From positions 50,781,220 to 50,845,219 of the forward strand of contig CM019218.1 of NCBI GenBank assembly GCA_009741485.1: a stretch of DNA of 64,000 bases, given 5' to 3'. The notes beneath the pieces are model-generated. The model was not told the DNA's origin, searched no databases, and worked only from the letters and a program-made list of their open reading frames with translations. This stretch comes from Malurus cyaneus samueli (taxonomy: Eukaryota > Chordata > Aves > Passeriformes > Maluridae). Positions 33,471 through 45,854 of this stretch are shown one piece after another. The position numbers and the translations under genes were made by a program. Numbering within the stretch: position 1 is the stretch's first letter; each line of letters opens with the position of its first letter.

Positions 33471-36400
33471 ATGCCACTGCAAACAGAGATCCTGAGAGAA
33501 GTCTGGGCTGCTGACAGGTGAGTGTTGGTGGGTAGGGTGGGATCAGTGGGGTGGGTGATGGGCTGGACACCCCCAGAGCATCCCCTGCTCCTCCAGCGCC
33601 TTTTTCGCCTGTTTTTAATTTAAATATAATTTAATGAGTGGTTTTATCATCTGGTTTTTGTGTCGGGGGTTGGTGCGGTGATGTTTATGGATTTCCAGAG
33701 AGGGAAAGTGTTTGTTAGAGGGGGATCCCCAAATCCCTGTCACCCTCGGCCGAGGCAGAGCCTGGGCTGTGCTCCCTGTCAGGAAGGGTGATATCAGACA
33801 GGCTGGACCTGGCTGAGACAGGGGGAAATCCTTCTGGAACCAAATGAAAGACTGACCTTTCCTCCTCTACCAAAATCTGGGGCAATCTCAAGCCCCCAGG
33901 ATCTGAGCAGGGCTCAAAGCCCTCACCCTTTTGCTTTCTGTGCCCCACAGCCCCAGCGAGGAGCCGGAGAGCCCCCAGCACAAGCCCAAACAGGTGAGAA
34001 AAACACCTTCCCCTCCATCCCATGTGCCACCATTCCCTGCTGTCCCTGAAGGTTTGGGACATCAGAGACCCTCAAACCCCAGAGCCCAACACCGAGGCCG
34101 ACTTGGGGCTGCTCTGTTGGGGTGCTGCAGCCTGAAGGGATGTGAGTTTTTTGGAACCCCCTCCAGACCAGCTGGGTTGAGAAAATTCCACAGCCCTCCC
34201 TTCTTTGTGCATCCTTCTGAACCCCCCTCCATCGCTTCAGAGCATCCTGAGGGGAGGGTTCCCAGCTCTTAAATAACACTTTAATTAACCCCTCAGTTAA
34301 GCTGTAAACTGTGACTCACTTTCCCCAGGCCATGACCCTGAAGCCAGACCCCCCCTCCCTCATTTCAGAACATCCCCCAGCTGCCCCCCAGCCTTGGGGA
34401 GGGTCTCAGCAGCAATTTCATCCACCACCAAATTTAATTTTTAATCATCAGCTCCTCCTTGAAGGGCTTTGTTAAGCAAGGGAGTGGTTGCCCACCCCGC
34501 AGCTTCTTAAGGGATTAGGGGGTGCAAAGGAGCTTTTCTGTGTGAGCTCATGACACGGAAGAAAACAGCCAGTTCTCAGCTTCACCACGGAGCTCCCCCT
34601 CCCCAAATTCACAGCCCTGGGACCCCATTGTGATCCATCAGGATCCCACATTTTACGAAATGCCTTCACCCATCACCCTGGAGCACCCAGGAGGAGTGAA
34701 ATCCCTGCAAGGGGGAAGATGCTCCGTCGGGCAGCGGAAGCCCTGGTGCACCTGGATTTGCCGAGATCACTTTCTGAGAGCCCTCAGCTGACACCCACTC
34801 CCCAAATACCTCCTGTCCAGAGCCAAATGCTGACCCACATGCTCTGTATTTGGTAAATCTGGGTTATTTATGGCCCCAGCTAACCGGGATTAGGTGTGCT
34901 GTGCCTAATCCTCCTGCTTCCCTGCTCCTGCTGACCTCCTTGCCATTGACAGCAGCTTTTTGCGGGGGTGAGAGGAGATGAGAGGAGGTGAGAGGCCAGG
35001 CTGTCTGCACGTCCCTGAGTCGTGCCTTGCCCCAGAGTGGCCATCAGAGGCCAAAGTGGCTCCCAGCCAGGGTCGCTGTGGCACAGTGTCACTCGTTCCT
35101 GTGTGGTGACACTGTCCACGGAGTCACAGCAGCACCAACATCACATCCCCGGTCTCTGGGGCTGTCCCAGGGTGGGTGTTCTGTCTCTCTGCTAACAGCC
35201 CTTTCTGTTTTCCTCCCTCTGCCTTTCTCGGGGGCTGTCCCATGGTAAGTCACTCGTTGGAAGGTGGGAGCGTGTCCCGGTTCCCGAGCACATCCCTTAC
35301 TCCCGTGCTGGGCCAGGGAAAATCCCGGCTCTGTTTCCAAAAGGGAGCCAGGGGCTGCCTGGTAAAAGAAAAAGGTGTTTAAGGCTGGCTCCATCCCTGC
35401 AGCGCCTCCCATGAGGGCAGAAGCTGAAGAAGAAGAGGCAGGAGCCTGGGCTGGAGGGCGAGGCCAAGCCACGGCGGCCGCGGGTGAAGAAGCCGAGCGA
35501 GTCAGGGGCTGCAGAGGAGCCTCCTGCCCCAGGTCAGGGTGAGCAGAGCCCCCACAACCCCCGGGGAAATGGGGACAAGGACCGGTGTCCCCTTCATGGC
35601 CCCACCCTGCCCCCGAGGCGCTCTCCATCCCGGGCATCTCTTGAAATGCGCAGGGGTGAAGAAGGTGAGGAAGAAAAAGGAGGAGAAGGCGGGGGAGGAG
35701 AGCGACAAGGACCCCTACTCCAAATTCACCAAGGAGCCTCGGAAGAAGAAGGAGAGCCCGGCTCCCCGCTCCCAAGTGGCCAAGGGCCTCAAGAAGCCAC
35801 AAGGTGCAGGGCAGCACCCCCCCTCTGCAGTGTCATGTCCCCTTTCGCCATGTCCCCATAGAGCCATCGGTGCTCCCAGTACCTGCTGGGGCTCTGCAGC
35901 CAAAGATTTTTGGCTAAAACCCAGCTACGGACCTGGCAGGAACGGGGATGTGGCAGGGGATCCGCACTGATTGCCTCGGGTGGGGAGTTGGGATGGAGCG
36001 GGGGCGCGGGGGTGACACACTCGCCGGGACGGTGACAAACGGGTCTCCGGACACTTTTTCCGGAGCGAAAAAAAAAAGCGAAAAGCTGCTCGGTCCCGTC
36101 CCCCGCACGGACGCGAGAGAGCGCTGTGGCTGCGCCCGCCGCGCCCGGCGCTGGACACGTCCCACGGCCCGCCGGACAGCGCGGTGTCCACCCCGGGGTG
36201 ACCGGAGCAGCGAGGGTCCCTCCCCGCACACCATCGGACTGGGGTGCCCCGCTGCCAAAGAACTGCGTTGGCTGATGCCGTGGTGACCTCTGGGCAGAGC
36301 CGGCTGAGGATGAGGAAGATGAGGAAGAGGAAGAGGAGGTGGAGAATAAAAACCCGCCAAAAAAGCTCAAGAAGAAGCTTCCCAAAGAGCCCCTGTCAGG

Positions 36401-39400
36401 AGGGGCGGAGAAGAAGCTGAAGTCGAAGGGTGAGTGCCAGGGGACAGAGACAGCAGAAGCTCAACGCTGTTGTCACTTGCATCTGTCCCTGCTGGGACGG
36501 GGGAAATGCCCGCGTCCCATCCCTGTCACCGCCCCGGGAGGCTCAGGGGGCTGTGGAGAAATCGCTTCCTCCCCACTCAATCTCCCCCCAGCTCAGCCCT
36601 TCCCGCTGCTCCACCCCTGTCACCCCCTTGTCCCCAGCACTGGCCGTTCTCATGCCCTGGCTGGCTGGTCATCAGCTCCTCTGTCCCAGCAGATGACAAG
36701 AGTGACCCTGACAGCAAAACCAAATCCGCCAAAAGCACCAAAAAGGAGCCACTGTCCGTGTTCCAGGTGAAGAAGGAGAAGAAAAGCAAGAAGAAAGGTA
36801 TGGGAGGAGCAGGAGGGGGTGGCAGCCAGTCCTGCTGCCTGATGGCAGCACCCAGAGTTGTGTGACCATGTCCCCCATGTCCCTCACAGCTGTCACCAGC
36901 AGTGATGAGGAGGATGATTCCGACTCCAGCACCAAACCCATCAGGTCGGAGAAGAAGAAAAACCCAGCGTCCCTCTTCCAGACTGGTGGGGATCCCCCAA
37001 AGGAGAAAAAATCCAAAAAGAAAGGTGAGAGCCCGGCACTGGAGGGTGGTGGGGTCTGGAGGGGCTTCTGGGGGTGCAGGTGAGCTTGGCCATGGAGGGG
37101 AGGGTGCAATCAGTGATGCTGAGCTGATTTTGGGGCTCAGTGGAATCAGGATCTCCTCCCTCCTGTGCCCCTGCCTATTCCTGCCCACAGTTCCTCCCAA
37201 AGGGGCTGAGAGTGAAGAGGAGACCCCGGAGACACAGCAGAAAAACTCCAACAAGAAGGGAAAAGCGAAGAAATCAAAGAAGGTACAAAAGACCCCTCAG
37301 AGCCAGGAGGGTCCCGTCAGGCTGGGAAAAGAGCAGCTCTTCTCCCCAGGGTGGGTCAGGAGGTTTGCAGCATCCTCCAGTGGGACCCACCACGGTACTG
37401 TCCCCAAAGCCACCCAGGGCAGAGCCACAGCCCAGGGGGGATGGATCACAAGGAGCAATTAGGGAAGGAAGGACGGCTTTGGGGTCACCATCCCCTCCCA
37501 TCTGCAGCAGAAGGAGGAGAGGCCTCCATCCCCCGTCATTGAGGTGGAAAACCTGGAGGAGTTTGTGCTGCAGCCGGCGCCGCAGGGAGTGACCGTCAAA
37601 TGCCGGGTGACACGGGACAAGAAGGGCATGGACCGGGGCCTTTACCCCACCTACTACGTTCACCTGGATAATGACAAGAAGGTGATTTGGGGTGGGGGCA
37701 CGGAGACCCCTGGGGTTCTGCAGCCATTCAGGATTTGGGGGGGATGCTCGCCTGTATCACCCCACACTGGTGTATCCGGATGAGGCTGCTCCCCTCTCCT
37801 GCAATTCCTGCTGGAAAATGCCCCGTGTGGATGGTACCTGGGGTGATGAGTTAATATTGGATAGAGCCACACCAAAGCTGGGCTGGATTCAGCCCTTCCC
37901 ACCCCATGGCACAGCTCCTTCCCTCTCCTGCAATCCATCCCACAAATGCCCCGTGTGGATGGTACCTGGCATGAGCTAACCCTGGATAGAGAGCCACACC
38001 AAAACTGGGCTGGACTCAGTCCTTCCCACCCATGGCACAGCCCCTGTTTTGGGGATCATCTCCACTCCATGACTCACCCAAGGTCAGGGCAGTGACCCAT
38101 TAGGGGACAAGCTGGAGACAGCAGTGGCAATGGCGGTGACAATGCCCCATTCCCACATGGTCCCACTGCTCCACCAGGTGTTCCTCCTCGCTGGGAGGAA
38201 GCGTAAGAAGAGCAAAACCTCCAACTACCTCATCTCCATCGACCCCACTGACCTGTCACGGGGTGGAGAGAACTTCATCGGGAAGCTGAGGTAGGAGCAG
38301 AGGTGGCACCCCATTTTGCTGGCACCCCATTCCTGCAGCACCCTCTAGCCACCCCATGGGTTACAGGCTGTCCCAAACCATGGCTGGGGCAAACAGGAGG
38401 CTCAATTCAGCATTTCCCACTGCTGTGTCTGACCTGAGGAGTGGTGGGGGGCTGAGAGGGGAAAACAAGCCGGGCCAGTTCCTCTCAGCAGACAGATCAC
38501 GGCTCGAAAAGGCGCCTGGCAAGTCCCAGCCTGCACTGCCAGCAGCCACACAGCCATGCTGGGGGTCCCCGGGGTGGCAGCACCCTATAACACCCCGATT
38601 TAGGGCTGCCTTGAACATGAGCAAACAGCTGAAGGGTAGGAAGGACAGAATTGGTGGGGATTTGCAGCCAAACCAAACCAAAGAGCGGGGTCACAGGGGG
38701 GTCAGAGTGACTCGGTGGCATCAGCCACAGCCACCTGCCACCCTTGGCCGCAGATCCAACCTGATGGGTACGAGGTTCACCGTGTTCGACAACGGCGTCA
38801 ACCCCGACAGGGCCAACCCCGACTGGTCCAACGTGCGCCAGGAGCTCTCGGCCGTGGTCTACGTAAGGACAGCCCCAAGGGAGCCCCTGCCCAGCCCCCC
38901 GGGCAGGCAGACAGGGGGTCCATCCCTGCACCCCTCCACAGAGCTTTGGGATGGGCTGGAGCCGTCCCAGAGCCCTCATTCAGCCCCGGGTGGGTGCTGG
39001 ATTTAGAGTTGGGGTTTCTCTTGTAGGAGACCAACGTTTTAGGGTTCAAAGGGCCCCGGAAGATGACTGTCATCATCCCTGGGATGAACGCTGACTGCGA
39101 GAGGGTGCCCATCCGGCCTCGAAATGTAAGTCAGGGCCCAGACTGGGAGAAAATCCTTGGGAGCTGTGTTTTCTGGGGGCCACCTTGGATTTTACCCATC
39201 TTGGGGCATGGAAAGGCTTTCAGGTGTCCCTGAAATTCAAGGCACCCCTGGGAGGTGGGAGACACAGCGCCTGTTTTTTCTCCATGAGAGATCCCATTTC
39301 CAGCTGGGTCCTGCTACAGAGCATCCCCCAGACAAGCCACGGGAGGGGCAGGGCTCTGGAGGGGTCACCCCAAGTCTGCCCTCCCCCTTCTCACCCCTCC

Positions 39401-40509
39401 CCAGGACAATGATGGCCTCCTGATGCGATGGCAGAACAGGAACATGGAAAACGTGATCGAGCTGCACAACAAGGCCCCGGTGTGGAACGACGAGACCCAA
39501 TCCTACGTCCTCAATTTCCACGGCCGGGTCACCCACGCTTCTGTCAAAAATTTCCAGATCGTGCACAGCAGCGACCGTAAGCTGGGGGGATTGGATGGGA
39601 TGGGACAGGGGATAGGGTGTGGGGCATTGCCTCAGCCTGGCCTCAGCACCCACTTTTTTTGCTGAGATTTTGGGGTTTTTGTGCTTTGGGGTGCTGGCTG
39701 CCCTTGCTGGAGCTGGGGTGAAGATGGGCAGGGAATGTGGCGCCACGCTGGAGCTGCCCTTAGTCCCTGGCACTGGCAGGGGCAGCGTGTAGGGCTCCTG
39801 CTGCCAGGCAGATTTAGGGCAAGGACAGATCCCATGGGGTGTGAGCCCCTCATTAATCACAGCAGAGCCACCCCAGAGCGTTATCCGTGCTGGGGCTCAC
39901 CCCAGGGTGTGCTGTGCCTTGGGGACAGTCCCTTGGGGGTGGCAGCCGCTCGGTCTGGATGCGGCCACTCGTCACCTGTCCGGCGCAGTCAGGAGCCCTT
40001 GGCCTCCGGGGTGTTGGGTTACGGGACAGAAAAAGCCTCTTGAGGGCCCCTGGTTATTTTTACAGATTTCCTGTCACCCGCCCTCGGGCAGCAGCGGTCC
40101 CACGGTCCGGGGGGGTGGGGTGAGTGGGGTCCCTGTCCCTCTGGGGACTGTGGCACCCAGGGAGGGGTGTGCTGGAGGGACCAGAGGGTGCCATGATCCG
40201 TGCAATGGGAAGATGATGCTTTTTGGTGCGTGGCTGGGGCAGGAGTCACGGGCAGAGTTTGGGTGGGGGCGCGTGGGCGGCTTCTCTCGGCTGCTGCTGC
40301 CGCTGCTGCGTGGGCTGGCTGGGGACAGGCTGGGTGCCCAGGTGACATGGCAGCTGCTCGCCCTCCCTCCCACAGCCGACTACATCGTGATGCAGTTCGG
40401 GCGGGTGGCGGACGACGCCTTCACCATGGACTACAACTACCCGCTGTGCGCCGTGCAGGCCTTCGCCATCGCGCTCTCCAGCTTCGACGGCAAGCTGGCC
40501 TGCGAGTAA
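33471..40509 (+). CDS. TULP1: Tubby-like protein 1, photoreceptor protein (complete)
   Basis: Coding exons: 33471-33517, 33951-33993, 35421-35532, 35654-35803, 36298-36429, 36693-36797, 36890-37024, 37191-37282, 37508-37681, 38178-38290, 38754-38862, 39027-39125, 39405-39576 and 40376-40509. They total 1617 nt, giving 538 residues (human 542), with every junction in phase. The start [12 protein letters not shown] matches the human N-terminus. Residues 30-280 are a low-complexity Lys/Glu region with an acidic run in the exon at 36298. The tubby domain (about 287-538) is strongly conserved: RDKKGMDRG, the phosphoinositide-binding [12 protein letters not shown] loop, [44 protein letters not shown] and the terminal [12 protein letters not shown]1 works in rod and cone inner segments and synapses in protein trafficking, and loss causes retinal degeneration in mammals. 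Acceptors of two exons (36693, 37508) are NAGNAG, and the first exons are assigned mainly by phase and N-terminal similarity. Confidence 0.97.
34887..34911. promoter_or_regulatory. TULP1: Inverted pair of CRX/OTX-type motifs in TULP1 intron 2
   Basis: GGATTAG (34887-34893) and CTAATCC (34905-34911) are reverse complements 11 bases apart. CTAATCC is the preferred CRX/OTX photoreceptor homeodomain site, and TULP1 is expressed in photoreceptors. The motif is seen; enhancer function is inferred. Confidence 0.4.
37786..38043 (+). repeat. About 128-bp tandem duplication in a TULP1 intron
   Basis: Two direct copies (about 37786-37913 and 37914-38043) share the blocks CTCTCCTGCAAT, ATGCCCCGTGTGGATGGTAC, GGATAGAG and CCCATGGCACAG in the same order. 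They differ by small substitutions and indels and lie between exons 37508-37681 and 38178-38290. Confidence 0.85.
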
Positions 40510-40520
40510 CCCCTGCACTG

Positions 40521-40606
40521 GGACTGCTGCTGGGGCCACCAGGACTGCTGCTGGGGCCACCAGGACCTGCTGCTGGGGCCACCAGACCCCGCTGCTGGGG
40601 CCACCG
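40521..40606 (+). repeat. 21-bp tandem repeat in the TULP1 3' UTR
   Basis: Four copies of GGACTGCTGCTGGGGCCACCA, with small changes, start 11 bases after the TULP1 stop codon. Confidence 0.88.
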
Positions 40607-40609
40607 GGG

Positions 40610-43600
40610 CTGCCCAGCAGTGCCCGGAGGATGCTCCAGCGTCCCTGCCCTGCTCCGCTCCCTGCGTCTCCACCTTCTTGCGGTCACAGTTGTTCCTGTG
40701 GTGGTTCAAGGAGCCCACTGAACGCTGTGGGATGCCCACCTAGCTGCTGCCACCCTCTCCAGGGCAATTCAGGACAGAACGCTGGTGTGGGGTGATGGCA
40801 GAGCCAGGTTTTGGGGATATTCAGCAGATGAGGCTGACTGTGATCCCTATCTCATCCCTCTGAGATATGTATTGGACTCAGATCCTGTAAACTCATCCCG
40901 CACACACCTTTTTTTTTTTGGTTTTTTAGACTCTAGTTTGTATTTTTATGCCCAGTCTCGCAGTGAGAAGGGGGTAGTTGGTCTCCTCACTCCGTATTTC
41001 CTCACCCCCATGCAGGTGAGGCTCTGTCTAAGCTCCCAGCTGAAGACTCCCATCCCAGCTCGTTGCTCACCAGGCTCAAAGCCCCTCTTTTGCCCCATTT
41101 TGCCCTGGTGTGAGGAATGGCCAGTGCCCGTGGTGTCTCTGGGTCTCACCCCAGTGCCCAGAGAACGCCGGGGATTTGGGTCCCTGGCACCGGCAGCGCT
41201 CAGGCACGTGCCCAGGGGTGACAGTGCCAGCACAGGAGGGCTGGCAGGCACGTGAGGCAGAGCTGGCGTTGCTGGCACGGGGCCCAGCTGGGTCAGTGCT
41301 GCCAGGAGGGACCTGGAAGAGAAAACTCAGGGTGCACCAGGAAGCAATGAAGTGACTCACGAGGTGTGGCCGGTGCTGAGTCACGCTCAGCACCCAGACA
41401 GGCCCTGCCGAGCTCCCCGTGCCCTCAGCACCCGCTGCCCCTCTGCTCTGTGCCACCCTCCAGACCTCACCGGCCCTGGGTGTCCCCTCTGCTGCCTCAC
41501 TGGTGCTCTCTGCTCACGGGAGGAGGTGGACAGAAGGTGACATCCCCTGTTTCAGACAGGTGGGGTGTCAGGGGAGCTGCAGGGAGTCACTGGGAATGGG
41601 AGATGCTCAAGAGAGGCAGCTCAGTGGGAGCAGGGCAGCTCATGCCCCCAGTTTCACCATTTATGGGGTGAGGATTTGGCTGTACAGACAGTCCCATATC
41701 TGATCAATTCAGATTGATTCATGGGGATGTACCAAGGAGCCCCAAAACACCGTCCTCAGCTCCCTGGTGCTGCTTTTCTCCCCTGCTCAGCTCGTGCACT
41801 GACCCCAGGACAATTTGGGATTCCCTTCCTGTGACACAGACGGGTTGTTCCCCCATTCTGGGGGTGATCTGAGCCCCCCAGGTTAACACAGCTGAGAGGC
41901 AGCTGCAGCTGAGGAGCAGATGGATGGGGAGGATGTGATTGTGCAAGAGGGATGCTCATCCTCTCTGGGCAGTGTCTCAACATCACTGTGGCCTGAGCCT
42001 GTCTCTGCGTGGAACTGGGGACAGATGACAGGGATGGGGGACCCCTGGTGAACATCTGCCCCGGTGGCTCCGCAGATGGGAGCAGAGTTTTCCCCAGCTG
42101 TGTGAATCTGGGCTCTGTGATTCATGGGAGATGCTCGTGGTGGGGCAGGCAGAGGTGGACAGCTTGGGGACAAGCCAGCCCGCGTGGGACATCATCCCTC
42201 ACCCACGCAGCGAGATCAGAGAACATCTTGTGAGCTGAAGGGAGAACCAGCCACAGCAATTCGGGGCCGGCATCCCTGGCGAGGTATGGCCAGCAAATGT
42301 GGGGAAAGCAAGAGCTTTCTGCCCAAATCCAGCCACAAGCCCAACATCTGTTTGAAATCGGGATCAGCTTGGCTAAGGGTTGTGCTAATACTCGTCCCTA
42401 GTTCCTCCAGCACTAGGAGAAAAGCAGCAGCAGGGTGAGAGAGAGGGGTTTGGGCTCTCCAGGTTCTGTCTGCTGCTCTTCCAGGTTGATTCTCCCTCCC
42501 CTCACCCAAAAACTTCCCATTTTGCCCATTGTTGCTTGCAAACCCCTCAGGTTGCCTGGTCTGCAGCCCAAGCAGAGCAAAACCCCTGCCATGGGTGTCC
42601 AGCACAATGTCACCCAACCTCAGAGCAGCCAGAGCACCAAAAATCCTTCACACAAACCCTCTAACACAAACCAACTGCGGCAGAAGGAGCGAACGAAAAC
42701 AATTTAATAGGGAGAGGGATATTCGGGGCCTTTGTTTGCGCTGGCTGTTAACACCAGAGGAGATGAGGGATGGAAGCAGCCGAAATGTGTATCTACTTTG
42801 GCCGGCGGAAAGTGTGACGGATGCGCCAGCAGACCAATGGCTGAGGGTGCCGGGGTGTGCGTGGGTGTGAAAGGAATGCTAGCTGCAAGAAAAGATGAAA
42901 AAAAAAAAGAAGAAAGCGCCTTATCAATGGTGTTTGAGTCCAAAGTGTGTGTATTCCTTGGAGAAAGGGTTTCCTCGATCCCCAGGGATGGTGTTTTCCC
43001 TGCAGAGTGAGATTTTGTGCCTCCTGAAGGTTTGTTTTAGGGGGGCTGGTGCTGCAGGCACGGATTTAACCCCACAGAGTTCTCGTGCAGGGGCATGAGC
43101 ATGGCCAGTGGCCAGAGGCGACTGTCATCAGCTCCTCAGGGGAACCTCCTGGGAAATGCGTTTTATTTTTGCAGAGATGCTTATAAGGCAAAGGGGAGGA
43201 AAAAAACGAGGCCCCACCTCGCTGCTGAGCAGCACATCCCTGGCAGGACCAGTGTCACTGCAGGGCTTGTGGCTCTTTCAGGCTGTGCTCCATCCCCATC
43301 CCACCCTGAGGAGGAGAAAGATGTTTAGAGCTGAGCAGGAAGATGGACATAGGGCTCTTCTCCAACCATTTGCTTCTCCCTTTTCCCCACAGTCCTGGGG
43401 TCTGGGGGGCTCTAAACACCCAGTCCTGGGCACAGGCTCAGCCCCTGCTCTCTTGGCAGGGCTGGCAGATATTTCCATGGCTCCAGAACGCAAATGCCCC
43501 ATGGGGAGGGAAGGGCTGGCACATCCTGGTGGGTGCAGGAGGGGAGATCAGAGCTTGTCCAGGAAGGGCTGGAGCTGCTTGGCTCCCAGCAAGCTGCCCC

Positions 43601-45565
43601 CAGCCCTGGGGGAGCCCTCTCCAGCTTTGAAGCGCCAATACTTTAATTAATTAATGAAGTGATGTGATGAGGTGTTCCTCTCTTCCCTCCCCCTCCCCTC
43701 GCATTTATTCTGGTGACATTTTTAGAGGGAAAGGCAGACTCACTGGTGCTTAGCTCAGCTGTGGCTTTGCAGGATGGGCTCCTTCTTGGTACAGCAAGAG
43801 ACAGGCGACAATGGGAAAGCCAATATTTTTCAACTGCTTTTTAAAAGGAGTCATTTTTTAATTAGTGAATCCATTCTGGAGAAGTGTTGGAGTTTTACAA
43901 TGTTGTAGCTGTTCTTGGTGTCTTGCCTAGACTTGGATGTTGTGGCCATAAGAAAATATTATTTATGGCGTTGCAGCTTGCAGCTCTTTTATATTATAAT
44001 TTGAGAAAGGAAGTTGCTGTTCCCACCAGTGGACAAAAAAAATAGCAGAAACAAGGATTATGGACTTCTGAAGGAGGAAAAGAAATAAAAATCAACAGGC
44101 AGAACAGAAACAAACCACCGAGCCAGCCTCAAATCTTCGCACTCCCAAACAAGCTCATCCCAGCATTGCCATCAGTTGTGCTGGATGCTGAAGCCAGACC
44201 ACTGCCCAACTGGCCAGGCCAGAGCAGCAGTGACCACCTCAGCACTGCCCTGCACAGCCTCACATGTGTTCCTAAACATTTGTGGATCAGGCTTTTTATT
44301 CATAGACTAATGCACACTTGTTTGCTCATGCCTTACTCAGCCTAAACTCCTATTGAACTCAATTAAGGCTGTCATCTCCAGGAGCACTCAATGTCATTTT
44401 TGCCCAAGTAAGGGATGAGTAACGAGGCTCTGAGCAGCCCTTGGAGAATAGCAGCCATTTTGTTGCAGTTTTTGGTCCAGATTTCTTACAAGCTAGCACC
44501 AGGCCAAGGGTGGAAGAATGCGATATGGCTTTATGAATCACCCACAATTGCTGAATGCGCTGGATGCTTCAGAGCCTGTCACTTTGCGGACTGAAGCGTT
44601 GGCTGTCTTGTCCCAAAACGCTTGAATACAACCAAGCTCATCGTGAAAATTAGAAAAATATGTTTCTAGAAAGAACGGGATGCAAAGAACATCCCTTCTC
44701 CAAGATGGGGCGCCGGGAGGATTCCTCACCCTGGTTTATCTCTGGGGATTTTGGGTATTGTGGCGCAGCCCAGTGGCCTGAGGGATGGGGGTTTTGGCCT
44801 TTTTGGGGCTGCAGCTCCTGCCAGTCAAGGCTGGGTCATGGCCAGGGATTTGTATGTGATCAGCCTGCTGTGGCTTAGCACGTTACCACCCATCAGCTCA
44901 CTCAGAGGAAGTGACCATGGCCTGGATCCTGGCTGGATTCCCTTGAGAAATACCAACAGCGGGGACTGAGAGTCCCATTCTGGGCTCCATGGGGTCGGGG
45001 AGAGATGGGGAATCTGCTTACCCTGAGAGATTAGTGGGATGCAGGGGACTCTATGTGTGTGTGTGAGGAGGAGGAGAAGGACGAAGGTGTTTAAAGGGGG
45101 ATGAAGATGTAAGGATGGGGATGAGGAGGATGAAGATGTGTGGCAGGGCATTACAGTGCGCAGAGCACAATGAAGATGGCACAAGGGGGTGAAGGTGAGC
45201 GCAGGGGGAGCAAGAATGAAGAGTGGGATGAAGGTGAGCGCAGAGGGTGATGAAGACGTCCAGAAGGAGATGAAGGTGTGCACGGGTGGCCCTGGCTGGC
45301 TGGGGACAGGACAGGACAAGACGGGACCGCAGCACTTCCATGCCCCGGCCCAAGGCCGCATCCCAGGGCCGCATCCCGGGAACGCCGGATGGAGAAGGAA
45401 GAAGAGGACGAAGGTGAGGAAGGCTCATAGAGGGCACTCCCAGAGGCCGGGCCAGGCCGAACCGAACTCCAAGGCCGCCCTTTCCCTAGAAAAAAACTCC
45501 CTGTGGAAGGGAAGCGCCCGCTGCCCCGACGGGGAGGTCGGGAGGGTCGGGCGGGAGGAAGGGCT

Positions 45566-45597
<32 letters not shown>

Positions 45598-45600
45598 GAG
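40610..45600. other. TULP1-TEAD3 intergenic region, no gene recognised
   Basis: About 5 kb. No convincing TULP1 poly(A) signal lies near the stop, and the first clear AATAAA on this strand is at 44084-44089. The stretch at about 44390-44710 is of mixed, non-repetitive composition and resembles no gene or repeat I recognise. A purine-rich segment with GATGAAG-like repeats lies at about 45060-45300. Confidence 0.5.
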
Positions 45601-45619
45601 AAGGAGGTTAGGGAGGAGG

Positions 45620-45854
45620 AGGAGGAGGAGGCCCGGCCCGGCCCCGCCGCCTCCTGATTGACTCCCAACTTTCCGCTCCTCCCTCGCATAAACTTTCCCG
45701 TCCCTGCGCCTGGCTCCGTGCGCGGACCCGGGAGCCCGCCGCGCTCCCCGCATTCCTGCCGCCCGCCCCGGCCCGGCCCGGCCCCGGCCCCGCTCCGGCC
45801 CCGGCCCCGCTCCCGCACCCGCGGCCGGCCCAGCCCCTCCGGAGCACGGAGCAG
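45620..45854 (+). promoter_or_regulatory. TEAD3: TEAD3 CpG island with candidate non-coding exon 1
   Basis: A very GC-rich, CpG-dense block contains GGCCCGG/GGCCCCGG repeats and ends GGAGCACGGAGCAG before a strong gtaagc donor at 45855. It is the first promoter-like structure on the plus strand after TULP1, and vertebrate TEAD genes begin with non-coding exons, so it is the best candidate for TEAD3 exon 1. A CATTCCT (MCAT) motif, the TEAD binding site, lies at 45751-45757. The exact start site cannot be read. Confidence 0.55.

Noticed and set aside
42222..42236. GRE-like AGAACATCTTGTGAG downstream of TULP1
   Set aside because: The second half-site deviates from TGTNCY at two bases and there is no gene context.
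44390..44710. Possible transposon or ancient conserved element downstream of TULP1
   Set aside because: No terminal repeats, target-site duplication or recognisable family. It is kept only as part of the intergenic description.
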